A DNA stretch of 34,942 bases from Podochytrium sp. JEL0797 (Eukaryota > Chytridiomycota > Chytridiomycetes > Chytridiales > Chytriomycetaceae): the NCBI GenBank assembly GCA_027596195.1, contig JADGJG010000164.1, forward strand, positions 1 to 34,942. The letters are read 5' to 3'. How positions within the stretch are numbered: the stretch's first letter is position 1; every line of letters starts with the position of its first letter. The translations under genes and the position numbers were made by a program. The notes below the pieces were generated by a model, which searched no databases, was not told the origin of the DNA, and saw nothing but the letters and a program-made list of their open reading frames with translations. Of the stretch, positions 22,247-32,651 are shown in pieces.

Positions 22247-22539
22247 GTAAGAAGGGCGAGAGCGAGGGGGTAACTTTACACACCATTGGAGTTAAGTGAA
22301 TAGTACTTAAAGCTACTGGACAATCATCATCCGTGAGAGACGGGTACATTCAGGGGTCGGATTGCCAGTCAACTGCTTCTTGGATCACGAGTGATTTTTG
22401 GGAAAAAGAAAAAAAAAGCGGCTTCTTCGTGTCGGAAGTTTTCGCTGGATCATCGGGAGTTTTCCAAGCCCAGCAGATGAAAGCATTATTTGGAAAGGAA
22501 ACGGCGGAGAAATAAACTGCATTCAAGATTGTCAAAAAA

Positions 22540-24785
22540 ATGCGTAATCCCCACGACGCGCCCTCGCCAAACACCAACGCCAAACCGCCCACAACTCCCG
22601 CGCCAGTGACGCGTCAAAGCTCTTTCCTCTTCTCCAAACTCAATGCATCCACGAGCGTCTCGCACTCTCGTAGCTCTTCCGCCAGCATCTCAAGCACGCG
22701 TTCGTCTTCCCGCGAGGTGGTTCAGAACTTGGCCGAGACGTTCAAACGCGTATTGAAAATCAAGAAATCAGGCACAGGACATAGTCGGAGCGCGAGTAGC
22801 AGCAGTTCTGTTGTTGGGGTCGCTGGAGGGGGTGGCGTTGGGGTGCTCGACGCGTTGAGCGAGTATGGGGAAGAGGACGACATGCATGACCCGATAGGGG
22901 AGAGTGATTTGACGTTGAATGATGCTGGGGAAGGGAAGGGGAAGCTGCGAGTGACTTTTGCGACGTTGGGGAGGAAGCTGTTGGGCAAGAAAGCAAATGT
23001 GATTCACGGGAAAATTGTCAATTCGACGACAGCCTCCTTATCGAATCCGAGTCAGCAACGGCAGAAGGAATCGAATGAGCTATATATCGACATCGATTGC
23101 TCGTTTTCTGCAAAGGATTCGGAGCAAGAGACCGACGTGCTTGTACCTGTCACAATCAAAGTCTCGCCCATGAAAAGTAACGCGCCCAAGAGTGAGAGTA
23201 CGTTCTACAACAAGGATAAATATCGCACGCATCGATCGAGTTTGGATAAAGTGATTGATCGCGTGCTGGAATCTCAGAGCACATTGGACAGTATCAACAC
23301 GGATGAGTCGAGAGAAGGACGCGACGAGGTTTACGATACTAGCCCCGCGGATTTAAACAGTAGAAAATCAGATTATGGGAAGCCACCACTGCCATCGTCT
23401 TCTGGCTCTCCTCAACGAACACGGGATTCTATTCTGACAATTCGAAACTCGGTTGATTACCACAACACTACACTTTCGAACCGTGCATCAGCGATAGAGC
23501 CTTCAAAACAACATCATCTACCATGCAAAAAGGTAGGAGTCGATATTGACTCCATTCTGGCGCGTTTGGCCTCGTTCCGAAATCAGGTCGTGCTCCAATC
23601 AACGGAATCCATCCAAGAAATCCGCCAACCAGTGGAATTGGCGGATGCATTTTCAAAAGCACAGATCTCGTCTTCTAGGTTATCTACAGCATCGACTTCA
23701 GAATGGCGATTCCGTAGTCCGCGATTCAGTCAAACCAAACAGACGTATTCGGATTCGTCCATAGATTCTAGTGGAGGAAGTGGAATGGAAAGCAGCACAT
23801 GTATGATGCGCTCTTCAACTTCAAATAACCTCCCTCGGTATGTTGTGTGCACTTGCCCTTTCTCGCCACTAACCAAACGAATAGAACAAGATCACATACA
23901 TTCATTGACATCATGAAAAAGTCTGGACCTTTCAGCAGCATTACTGCATCGAACGCGACACACGAACATCACTCTTTCCATCAGCAGCATCACAACTTTC
24001 CCCGCACACAGCCGCCAAGAAATGAAACAACCACCGCGCTCGACCGTCTAGGCGTAGAATACACGAAATGCAGCCCCAAAAACAGCAACAGCCATGCAGG
24101 AGGAGGTAGTACCCCGTATTCGTGGTGGTGGTTGAGCGGTTTGAGTGGGGACAACATTCTGCCGGATTCGATTGGATTCGCGGAACCGACATTCCATGAA
24201 TGCACTCAATTCAACACCGAGGGCAAGAGGCCTGGGTTCAAGAGACTCGTCTTGGCGCCCATCAAGAAGTTGATCGGTGTGGAGACGGGGTACGCCGACG
24301 AAAACGTCCGTGTGGAAGACAATTGCGAGCCGGAGGACGACTCGAAAATCTGGACGAACGCTCGCTCCTCTGTTTCTAAACCCCGTTTAAGTTTGTCGGG
24401 CAATTCGGTGAACAGCAGAAAGTCTTCACTTGCGAAACGTGCGAGAACACTCTCTCAAACCTTTCACGCACCTGTCACGCTTGAAGCAGGAGAAACGGAG
24501 TCTTGCGCGCAATCGGAACACGTCGATGACATGCCACGGAGGTCATTGGACCGTCAAAACGTCCACAAAAAAGTGTTGTGGGATCCGAAAATTGATCTTG
24601 GAGAATCAACGGTTTCATGGGAGGATACGGAGGTTTTGGAGAGCTATTATGCGGCAAGCGAGGTGGTGGAGCAGGTCAAAATTCCAGGGATGGCGAGCAT
24701 CCGACGGAGGAGTTCGGCTGGGTCCAGCATAACTCCGGTGCGGTTGGCGCTACAACCAGCTGATCAGCAAGAGTTACATCGCTAA
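22540..24785 (+). CDS. Serine-rich, largely disordered protein of unknown function
   Basis: Two exons, 22540-23837 and 23885-24785 (732 aa; 47-nt intron). I do not recognise a family. The start is an ATG in an A-rich leader. The first 110 residues are Ser/Thr/Pro-rich with many SRSSS-type stretches. A positively charged helical segment (ETFKRVLKIKKS, about residues 65-78) and another (ATLGRKLLGKKANVIHGKI, about 145-163) stand out. The middle is polar with many Ser-Arg phosphorylation-type motifs. In exon 2 the segment RPGFKRLVLAPIKKLIGVE (about 550-570) is the best candidate for a folded or amphipathic membrane-binding element. No signal peptide or membrane helix. Composition suggests a regulated cytoplasmic scaffold, which is only a guess. 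An AATAAA lies just after the stop (24796). Confidence 0.7.
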
Positions 24786-25145
24786 TTAGTTTCCAATAAA
24801 TGGCGCGAAAATCATTAAATTCCCTTTTCGCGTTTCTGATTTCCTCCTTTTTCTTCCCAATAACTTAGTGGCTTTTTACCAAATATTGCGGCCACAAACT
24901 CGGCAAACTCGGCAGCAGCCGAAGGCTGGCGGAGTCAATCAATTCTCTTGTTCCCATCGGATGGATTGTCACGTGGGCGAGTCGGGGTCTCGCACATTTT
25001 CTTTCTCCTTGAACGCGTTAAAAAGCGAATTTGTTTCATTCAGTTTATTTACACGCGGGAAGAAGAATGGAAAGGAAACAACATCGCGACTCAGGCTGAC
25101 GCGGCCACTACGGACAAACAACCCGATATTCGAATCCAATCCCTT
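24786..25145. other. Convergent intergenic region, 360 bp
   Basis: Lies between the ends of the serine-rich gene (+) and the first B12D gene (-), so it holds their 3' UTRs. The only structure seen is a GC-rich inverted repeat, CAGCC-GAA-GGCTG, at 24916-24928, and a CACGTG at 24970. No coding potential recognised. Confidence 0.5.
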
Positions 25146-25370
25146 TCAATCAGTGATATGCTTATAAAAGACGTTGGTACGGTGGTGATGAGCAGAGGGC
25201 TCTCTGTTCACACGGCCCACCCAATGGTCAGGGTTGTAAAGACGGTCTCCGATTCTGAGGTCGGGCGCGTTCATGAGCTCTTTGCGAGCCGTGTACCCGG
25301 CAAAACAGAGACCCATTGCAATCATCCCAGCAATTGGATAGATCTCGTAAGGGAGTTTAAAAGTAGGCAT
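25146..25370 (-). CDS. B12D / NADH-ubiquinone MLRQ-subunit-like small mitochondrial protein, paralogue 1
   Basis: Single exon, 74 aa from the start at 25370. An in-frame ATG at 25400 would add ten residues, but I prefer 25370 because the length then matches the paralogue at 32421-32651. The layout is that of the B12D family: a short N-terminus (KLPYEIYPIAG), one membrane helix (about residues 10-28, MIAMGLCFAGYTARKEL), then a polar tail with NAPDLRI and a tyrosine/histidine-rich end. Such proteins lie in the inner mitochondrial membrane near complex I or IV (NDUFA4/MLRQ group). The exact role here is unknown. Confidence 0.65.
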   Translation of the reverse strand: MPTFKLPYEIYPIAGMIAMGLCFAGYTARKELMNAPDLRIGDRLYNPDHWVGRVNREPSAHHHRTNVFYKHITD

Positions 25371-25554
25371 GCGCGTTTTTTGGTGTAGTTCTGACGGCAA
25401 ATGAATGACGAAAGGTGGCGCCTCTCCCCTTTCTCAACTTGACTCACTGAAGGAAAGTACATAATGGAAAAAAGGAAAAAGGGAGAAACCATTCAATAAT
25501 CGCGTGGTTCGTCCAGGGAAAACAAAGTTGCCGCGAAAGGCAAACTAGAAGAGT

Positions 25555-26130
25555 AGAGTTGCTGATGGCGTCCGTGATCATAACCACAGGTGGAGTATTC
25601 GGGCAAGTAACCGGCGACATGGCCAAATTATCCGTCCCAGACGGCCCGTACGTGTAACAAAGCGGACCACCGTTGGATCCTTTCGTGTCAAGCATGGCCG
25701 CGACTTGGATCCCCCACGTGTCGAGTTGTTGGGTTGGGGTTGCAATTTGGGAACCGGTTGGGTCAATGGGGTCGTTGGCGACAAAAGGTCCTTCATAGCT
25801 GAAAGCGAACGCCGGACATCTCTGCTGCCACTTAAAATTGTCTTGCACAACCGCCAAAATAAACTCACCCTCCCATCACTTCATGCCCCGACAAATGAAA
25901 CCCATAAAAATCATCATCCCTTGAATCCCCCGTCAAAATATCCCCCCTGAAAGCCGTATAACTCGTCGCCGAAAACCGCGTCACCCAATCACTCGGATAC
26001 GTCATCACACTCCCCGTCGCACCACACCTTCTCAAACACTGCGTCTGCGCATGCACTCCACTCGCGTACCCCACCACATCGGGGTCCAACGGCGCCGTGG
26101 TAAATTGCCCCTTTTAGGAAGGTCCCTCGA
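25555..26130 (-). pseudogene. Truncated tyrosinase 1 copy with internal deletion
   Basis: An inverted partial copy of tyrosinase 1 (17051-18966), from the middle of its exon 3 to the start of its linker in exon 4. The exon-3 part (LDPDVVGYASGVHAQTQC onward to HLSGHEVMGG) differs at about four residues in 73. The exon-4 part resumes at KWQQRCPAFAFSYEGP and runs to about 25555. Between them the 3' part of the intron and the beginning of exon 4, including the CuB histidine pair in NDPIFWLHH, are missing: about 27 bp replace about 148 bp. The signal peptide, CuA site and C-terminal domain are also absent. It cannot make an active enzyme. The very low divergence points to a recent copy. Its 5' edge ends about 65 bp from the HIS6 start. 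Confidence 0.88.
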
Positions 26131-26195
26131 ACCGGATAAAGAATAAAAAACACCCCGTGATTAAATGTCTGTCTACCAATAAATATGGGAAAAAA

Positions 26196-27171
26196 ATGAC
26201 GTTTTTTCGGCCATGCATCGATCTCCACTCCGGACAAGTCAAGCAGATCGTTGGCGCCTCGCTCAAAGACGACCCGACTTCTTCCCAGCAGACAGACGAG
26301 AAGGTTCTGCGCACAAACTTTGTCTCAAGGTATCAGCCAACCCTTGCGGAATGTTATCTTCGAACCGAGGTCGCTTATCTTTCGAACCCGCAGTTATCCA
26401 TCGGCCCACTATGCTGAGATGTACAAGAAGCACAATCTCACGGGTGCTCATGTCATCAAACTTGGCCCAGGAAACGATCAGGCTGCGTTGGAAGCTCTCG
26501 CGGCCTGGCCGGGCGGCCTTCAACTTGGAGGAGGCATTTCAATTGAGAATGCAGAATATTGGTTGAATGAAGGGAAAGCGGGGAAGGTGAGAGGGTTAAT
26601 TCATTCCGCTGAGTATGTGCCCGTTAATGCGAGAAACAGATTATCGTGACATCGTGGTTATTTCCGAACGCCCGATTCTCTGAGGATCGATTGAAACAGC
26701 TGTGTGAAAGGGTTGGAAAGGATCGGATCGTGGTCGACATTAGCTGCAAAGTCAAAGATGGGGAATGGATTGTTGCAATGGATAAGTGGCAGACTTTGAC
26801 CGACATGCGCGTAGATGCGGGTACGTTTCTCGATTCATAGGTTTGCGTTCTCTTTTCGTAAACTCATATCACACTGTGTGCCAGATTCCATCCGTATGCT
26901 GGAAGCCTATTGCAGCGAATTCCTTGTGCATGCAGCCGACGTGGAGGGGTTATGCAAAGGAATCGACGCGCGCCTGGTTGAAAAACTCGGGGAATGGTGC
27001 ACAATTCCGGTAACTTATGCAGGGGGGGGCCACGCGTTTTCGGATTTGGAACTCGTGGATAAGCTGTCTGCGGGGAAAGTAGACTTGACGTTTGGCAGTG
27101 CGCTGGATATTTTTGGCGGAAATGGAGTCAAGTTTGATGATTGCGTGGAATGGAACAGGACTCATTCATGA
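26196..27171 (+). CDS. HIS6: Phosphoribosylformimino-5-aminoimidazole carboxamide ribotide isomerase (ProFAR isomerase)
   Basis: Four exons: 26196-26329, 26394-26586, 26640-26820, 26885-27171 (264 aa; yeast His6 is of the same length). It catalyses the fourth step of histidine synthesis, the Amadori-type isomerisation of ProFAR to PRFAR, in the cytosol. It is a TIM barrel with both halves visible: [18 protein letters not shown] carries the first catalytic Asp (residue 9) and IVVDISCKV the second (about 142). Phosphate-binding loops are LQLGGGIS in the first half and TYAGGGHAF in the second, and it ends [16 protein letters not shown] as in yeast. The ATG at 26185 is followed at once by a stop, so 26196 is the start. 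The Bud6-like gene begins only 56 bp after the stop. Confidence 0.95.
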
Positions 27172-27227
27172 AGAAAAAACGTCTCTGAGGAATAATAAAA
27201 CAACTGACAATTCGGGAAGAAAAAAAG

Positions 27228-29194
27228 ATGGATGAAGACGCGATCGCGGAAGTCGCATCAACATGCAAACGACTCCTCACAAGTTTCGCACTCGGCAAAT
27301 TTAGCTTGGCCCCGGGGTCTCCCGAATCAGACTCAATCTGTTTCCTGTCGAGGTTTGAATCGGCCCTCCTTCGTCGCCTCCGATTCCACTCAACGAGGTT
27401 ATAAAACGCAGCCCAAGATTCCTCAACACGCACGAAATCTTTCAGGAACTTCATCGAGAGCTCGCTGATCAACAACTCACTTACTCGGAGTTGAACACCG
27501 CGCACCTCGCCAACGCCGAGCGCGACGCCAAAATCGCGCGCATCATTTCGCGTCTTCTTCGAGCTGTGCAGATGATTGAGCCAACTCCTTCGATACCAGC
27601 TCCCGAGAATTTCTCTGAGGATGTTCGCTCCTCAATTGGAATGCCAACGACGCCCCATTTTCCATCAACACAACGTGAGAGCACATCTTTTGTTGGGAGA
27701 CGGCTTCATCCACATCGAGCATCGAGTCTCACGTTATATGAAGATTCGGTGCAAGAGGAAGAGACGCGAGAGATTCATCTCGAACCTTCCGTGTCGCCAA
27801 TGGGCTGCGTCGCAAAGTGCCAATGCGAAACCGCCGCCACCGACGCGATTCAATCAGAAAAAGACCTCGCAACTGCTTTGATGATGGCTATGAAGATAAA
27901 TGAACTGATTTGTGATAAGATTGGCGTTGAGGTGATGGATGTGCGTTTGATCCCTGGCGAACCTCTCATTCGGCAGATCTCCACCCAACTCGAGACCATG
28001 TACATCTCCCTTCTCAAACACAAGCCCGAGAAAAAAGTAGCATTGGATGTGAGGGATCAGGGTCATCAAACCGAGATTTTTGAGGACGCGGTTCCGATTG
28101 CCGAGCCACCATTACCAACAAAATCCTTCGATATCTGGGAAAGTTCGGCATCCACTGAATACGATCTCTTATCCACCATCAATGCCTCTTTGAAAGGACT
28201 CGGAAGCGAATGGGGATTAGATTTCTCCTCTGAAATGGACAGATTCGGGGGGGAAGAAGTTGTGCCACCTCCTGCCGACAAACCTCTCCCCCCGCTTCAG
28301 CCGAATCGCGAGCAGAATGAACCATGCATAAAACAACTGGAATCCTCGTCAAGAATGGTTGAGGCGCACCCTTTGCTCCAAACCATCCAAACATCGGCTC
28401 AACGACTGCACCTCCACCACCAATCCCTCAAAACCCATCTCCGCCATACCCTTCTTGAACTCGAAATACATTCTCAAGATGCCCTACTTTCCCTACAAAC
28501 TCGCTATTCCGCCGCAATCGCAGCGATCCAACCGAAATCCCCGCACCGCGTCGCGCTCGAGAAGGAAAAAGAGCAGCTGAAACGCGAATATATCCAAATC
28601 TGCGAAAAACGCGACACGTTCGAATCTCTCGTTTCGGAGCTGAGCAGAGATGTGGTGCGGTTGAGTCGACAGCAACTGCCTGAATTGATTGAGTGCCGCG
28701 ATCGGACTGTCGCGGATCTCAAGGCCGTGGTGTATGGTGTCAGAGCATTTCAATCTGAATGTGAGGAGTTGTACGGGCACCGGATTGAGGAGATGAAAAC
28801 GCGGTGGAAGCAAACCTGGGAGATAGAGTTGCAGGGGGTTGTTGCCGAGCAAAGATTTTTAAAGGAGGTGGAGAGTGGGGTGGGACGAGTATGTGGGGGT
28901 GAGTTGGAAGATTTGGTACAGAAGGTGCAAGATTTGATGGAGTTGCAAGGTGATGAGGGGATGGCGTTCAAGAAGAAGGAATTTGGGAGGGACAGACTTG
29001 ACGAAGATGAAGATTTTCAGCAAGAATTGAATGTTGTGCTTGCGATGCAAGCAAAAGGAAGAATGGAAGCTTTGAGGAGGAGTGAAATGGTGCAGCGGTT
29101 GAGAGAGGAATGCAGAGAGCTATTCGTGAAGGCAGAACTGAGGCCGTTTGAGCGGGAGTTGAAGGAGAAGGTTTCTCAGTTTTTCCACGCATGA
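27228..29194 (+). CDS. Bud6/AIP3-like actin-interacting polarity protein
   Basis: Two exons, 27228-27352 and 27418-29194 (633 aa). The junction was chosen because it is the only one that joins the N-terminal reading frame to the long one (SRFLNTHEIFQELHRELADQ). An N-terminal helical part (residues 1-90) is followed by a polar linker, then a long coiled-coil half (about 295-633). In the coiled coil, RWKQTWEIELQGVVAEQRFL resembles the Bud6/Aip3 core in which a WxxxWExEL motif precedes an EEQ-F stretch. Before it come VSELSRDVVRLSRQQLPEL and a predicted long heptad region. Bud6 proteins bind actin monomers and formin to seed actin cables at growth sites. The call rests on this C-terminal pattern; the N-terminus is not typical. 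An AATAAA lies in the 56-bp gap before it and probably belongs to HIS6. Confidence 0.6.
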
Positions 29195-29655
29195 TTACAG
29201 CATTAATAAAAGAAGAGGGGTGGCGGCGCAATAAATACTCCACCACATCTTCAAGGTGGGTGTGCAATGATCGTCCCTGCGTCTCTCCTTCGTTAAACCG
29301 AGTAAAAAAATAATTTAAAATGGTTTTCTCTTTCTTTTTCTTTGTATAATCGAGATAGAGAAAATGAATATCGATTGCAATTCAATTGGTTTTGTGGCTG
29401 GTTGTGGGCGTGGACTGTTGGCTCGACCTTGGCGACAAGAGGTTCTAATTGCGGGCAAACATCCGAGGAGTAAAATGAGCAGGGAAGGCGCGCGGTATTG
29501 ACCACAAGAGTTTCCAAGGTCACTGGGCCGACCGGAACAACAAAATAGTTGACTTCAGGTGATGAGCAGGTATTTGGAAAATTTTCCGTTTTTTTTCTCG
29601 CAATTGTGCAAAAGCCGCAACTTTGTTTTGACTGCGAGACACCCCCCGACCTCGA
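29195..29655. other. Intergenic region, 461 bp
   Basis: Terminator of the Bud6-like gene (AATAAA just after its stop and again at about 29230) and promoter of the downstream zinc-finger gene. No RNA gene, repeat or coding sequence recognised. Confidence 0.5.
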
Positions 29656-31285
29656 ATGTCTTTCAACGATCCCCGGTCGTCTGGAAACCACGCGGATGGC
29701 GTCAACCCCCTCACTGTTCCTGCGCCCAAACGCGAGGGCCGCAAGCCGTTTTCCTTCATGGGAAATCCCGCAGTCGTCGAAGCGCCACCACTTGCCCTCG
29801 CTCCCTTCGACTATAACTGGTTCGACCACTACCCCATTGCAAGCAACACAATCCCCGTCATCGTGCAGGAAATGTCTCCGAATCAACTTGTGTGCGCGAA
29901 CCATGCTCTGGGAACCATCCTCAATGCCATGCCCTTCAAGGCCACCGAATCCAACCCACCCATGGCCATGCATACCGAAGCAATGGAGGCGTTGTCTCTT
30001 CCGGCCCAAGTGCTTGAATTTCAGCAGCAGCCATGGAACTCTCATTCTCGTTTTTCATCAGGCAGTCTCGATTTATCTCCATCTCGTGATTCCGCAGCAA
30101 TTGTCGGCGCCGTCCACATTTCCAACATTGATACCCTCTCGCCTCCGCCCCGCCAATCACGCGTGCTGATGAGATCTGTCCAGTCGGTCACGTCCGGAGG
30201 TGCCATTTCCACGGCCGTGTCTCACCTCGAGCTCGATCAAATCGTTTATGACTCGTTTGTCTGTGCTTCGCCACCTGCAGCGGACCCATTTTTTGCGGCG
30301 GATGTGGCGTTTGCGGCGAGTTTGGAAGAGCATGAGCACGTGATGGGTGTTCTTGGATTCCGGAATGAGGAGGGACCAGTGTCGGTGAAGAGGGACGATG
30401 AAGGGGTGGGACCTTCCGTTTCTATGAGTGCGATGGACATGAAGAATCACTTTGGGTTGTTTTCGCCCGACTTGGACGGGGAGTTTGACGCTACACCAAA
30501 TTATGGGTTGGATGAGTCCACGGAAACGGATGGCGATTTCCCGCAGTGGCCCCAGAGAAACGAGAGTGGCACATCTTCAGTCGCTGCGTTGACGCTTGGT
30601 TCGTCGTGTTTGGATTCTCTCGAGCTGACGCCACCGCGTGAACGCACCGCCTCCGGCGAATCCGACCTCCAACTCTCGGCTTTCAAGCTCCATTCGGAAT
30701 TCCTGCTTCCAAACCAGGTGGTTTCCCAAGCCGAGCAACAGCCATTCCCCATGGCAACCCACCACCCGCTCACGCCACCTCCTTGTCCTCCACCCGTTGT
30801 CGCGGACTCTCCCCACCTCAAAACGACCGATACGGACAACGACGGGCCCAGTGAGCTCAATCTCGCGTTCGAAACTCCGGTGCCCGTTTCTTTGCGGACG
30901 CGTCAAGCCAACAAAACGGGGAGGGGATTCATGTGTTCGTGCGGGGTGGGTCCGTTTATGAGTTACACGTCGCTTCGTGTGCATGTGCAAACGCATGGGG
31001 CCGAGTTGAAGGAGTCCTTCAAGTGTGACATGTGTTCAGCAGTTTTCCTCAGAAAGAATGTTTGTATCCCTCTTTTTTTTGGTTTCCTCATTCATTCGCT
31101 TCGAACCGAGTGCTGAATTTTTGCCGCTTGTCGAACAGGACCTGAAGCGTCACAAAAACTCGAACCATGAAATCGACCACACAAAGCAAAAGCAAAAGGA
31201 GCCCGCGGTCTGTGGAGATTGCGGACTTGTGTTTTCTCGGAAAGATGCTCTACACAGACATGTGAAGAGGCGTATCTGCGGTTGA
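29656..31285 (+). CDS. C2H2-type zinc-finger protein, probable transcription factor
   Basis: Two exons, 29656-31059 and 31139-31285 (516 aa). The first 420 residues are low-complexity (Ser/Pro/Glu), probably an activation or regulatory region. Three fingers follow. The first (FMCSCGVGPF...LRVHVQTH, about 425-447) has an unusual C-x-C spacing and may not bind zinc normally. The second is canonical: FKCDMCSAVFLRKNDLKRHK...H, C-x2-C-x12-H-x4-H, with its intron lying exactly between LRKN and DLKR. The third, VCGDCGLVFSRKDALHRH, ends in VKRRIC, making a C2HC finger at the very C-terminus. Tandem fingers of this kind recognise GC-rich DNA. No specific orthologue recognised. Confidence 0.8.
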
Positions 31286-31459
31286 AATTTTAGGGGAGTG
31301 TTTGGCTTGCATGTCTTCATTTTTGCTTTCTTGCATTTTCTTGGTGAAATATTATTATGAACGCCTCATTTTCAAACCTTTAAATTCCTCTTCTGAGTGA
31401 GAGTCCACACCCCCGATCCCAGGTTGAAGGTTTTTATCGCGAAAAATAGTTCTAAATTT

Positions 31460-32296
31460 CTATTCGCGCGAAAAATATACACCCAAGCTCTCACTACTGC
31501 TGCACTTTGAAAACCGTTCCTCCCTCTTTTCTACCTCTTCCAAATCATTTACTGCATCTTCCGGTGGCGGATCGGCATCAACGGCGGGCAGCGCCATCGT
31601 GGATTCCATTTCCTCCGAGGCGGCGCTCCCCAACGCGTCGCTGCCAGTTCCATCCTTCTTCGACACATTTGATTTAAGCAGCGAGGCTGGCCAAATCATG
31701 TAAGGATGGAGCTTGGAGAATGCACCGATGGAATTGGGTGGCGCGTGCGGTGGCTTTTGCGCCAGAATTTGACAAAAGTTCAGCGTCGGCTGCTGGATGG
31801 GAGATTCGACGGTTGGTTCCGACTCTTTGAATTGGATAGTCGGGCTGAAAGAAGGGCGGGAGGGGCGTGATGGAAGGATTGGTGGGGCGTCCGCGGGGAT
31901 TGAATTTGGTGACTCGACTTCCTTCGGAAGGTCACGGGTCTCTGGCTGTTTCGAGATTAATTCGAATGGCCGTTTAGTGGCTGATTCGAAGGGTTCCTCC
32001 ATAGGGACGGAAGAGGGGACGTTGAATGTGAGGCCCGAGAAGCACTGTCCGTATGTCTCGTTTTCCCATTCGCGAACTCTTGCGGACTCGATCGATACGA
32101 TGCGCGCGGCTCGCTTTCGGCTGACAAGGCGGCAGACTAGGACGACCAGTCCAAACGCAAGCGTTGCAAAGAGGCTCATGAACAGAATGTAACGCTGTGC
32201 CCAGCCCTGTTTGGCTGCGGAACTGTCTCGTACGATCATGAAGCGGGTTGCGTCTTTGCCGGTTGCGATATTGTGCGCAATCCATAGAACGGGCAT
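31460..32296 (-). CDS. Single-pass membrane protein of unknown function
   Basis: Single exon, 278 aa. A short N-terminus is followed by one strong membrane helix (YILFMSLFATLAFGLVVLVC, about residues 36-55) and a basic stop-transfer flank (RLVSRKRAAR), which predicts a cytosolic C-terminal tail. The tail of about 215 residues is Pro/Ser/Glu-rich and disordered, with a PPILPSRPSRPSF stretch that could bind SH3 domains. No family recognised. Because the N-terminal luminal part is so short, a further 5' exon upstream of 32296 is possible, though none was found in the 124 bp before the next gene. Confidence 0.6.
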   Translation of the reverse strand: MPVLWIAHNIATGKDATRFMIVRDSSAAKQGWAQRYILFMSLFATLAFGLVVLVCRLVSRKRAARIVSIESARVREWENETYGQCFSGLTFNVPSSVPMEEPFESATKRPFELISKQPETRDLPKEVESPNSIPADAPPILPSRPSRPSFSPTIQFKESEPTVESPIQQPTLNFCQILAQKPPHAPPNSIGAFSKLHPYMIWPASLLKSNVSKKDGTGSDALGSAASEEMESTMALPAVDADPPPEDAVNDLEEVEKREERFSKCSSSESLGVYFSRE

Positions 32297-32420
32297 GTTG
32301 GCTGGGAGAAACCAGGTGATTGCGGGAGATTAAAAAATTCGAAAGAAAAATTCAAGATAATTCAAATGAAATTATTCTTCAAAGTCTAATACCGTCTTTA
32401 TTTTTTGTAATGATGCATGC

Positions 32421-32651
32421 TCAAGCTTCGGCCAAGAAGCCGTAAAAGAAGTTTCCAAACCGTGGCTTGTCATTCACTTTCTCGACTCTTGCTTGCCAGT
32501 TTTGCACATCCTTGTTGGACGATGCACCGAGTCGCATGTCTTGGCCGTGAGCAATGTGCTTGTAGCCAGTGTAACCTCCGAGACAGAGGGCGACGCTCAT
32601 CATGGCAGCGAGGGGATAAACTTCGAGAGGAATCTTGGAGAAGCTGGCCAT
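32421..32651 (-). CDS. B12D / NADH-ubiquinone MLRQ-subunit-like small mitochondrial protein, paralogue 2
   Basis: Single exon, 76 aa. Same architecture as the gene at 25146-25370: KIPLEVYPLAAMMSVALCLG aligns with KLPYEIYPIAGMIAMGLCFA in the paralogue, followed by GYTGYKHI versus GYTARKEL and a polar C-terminal half. One membrane helix (about residues 12-30). Expected in the inner mitochondrial membrane. The tails of the paralogues differ, so they may sit in different complexes or life stages. Confidence 0.65.
   Translation of the reverse strand: MASFSKIPLEVYPLAAMMSVALCLGGYTGYKHIAHGQDMRLGASSNKDVQNWQARVEKVNDKPRFGNFFYGFLAEA

Larger units (their letters stand above)
21305..22539. other. Intergenic region of 1.2 kb, repeat-bearing
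   Basis: The longest gene-free stretch of the window. It holds two copies of an 84-bp repeat (annotated separately), purine-rich low-complexity DNA and no ORF with family resemblance. Short plus-strand frames at 21846-22055 and 22025-22273 look alike only because both run through the repeat. A motif resembling GTAAC-TCAC-ATTGG recurs at about 21753, 22011 and 22271, roughly every 260 bp, suggesting an old tandem arrangement whose first unit is eroded. Confidence 0.6.

Noticed and set aside
21846..22273. Two similar small plus-strand ORFs
   Set aside because: They resemble each other only where both cross the 84-bp repeat, and flanking codons are unrelated, so the likeness comes from the DNA repeat and not from protein conservation.
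24916..24928. GC-rich inverted repeat CAGCC-GAA-GGCTG as a terminator
   Set aside because: Fungal nuclear genes do not use intrinsic hairpin terminators. A five-base stem is expected by chance in 35 kb.
25444..25857. Minus-strand frame of 137 codons with tyrosinase sequence as an independent gene
   Set aside because: It is the exon-4 half of the truncated tyrosinase copy. The tail after about 25555 is unrelated, and the copper-binding residues are missing.
27228..27402. 58-codon frame as a separate small gene
   Set aside because: It is the first exon of the Bud6-like gene. Splicing 27353-27417 joins it in frame to the long coiled-coil ORF.
29293..30045. 250-codon minus-strand frame
   Set aside because: Overlaps the start of the zinc-finger gene on the other strand and shows no recognisable domain.
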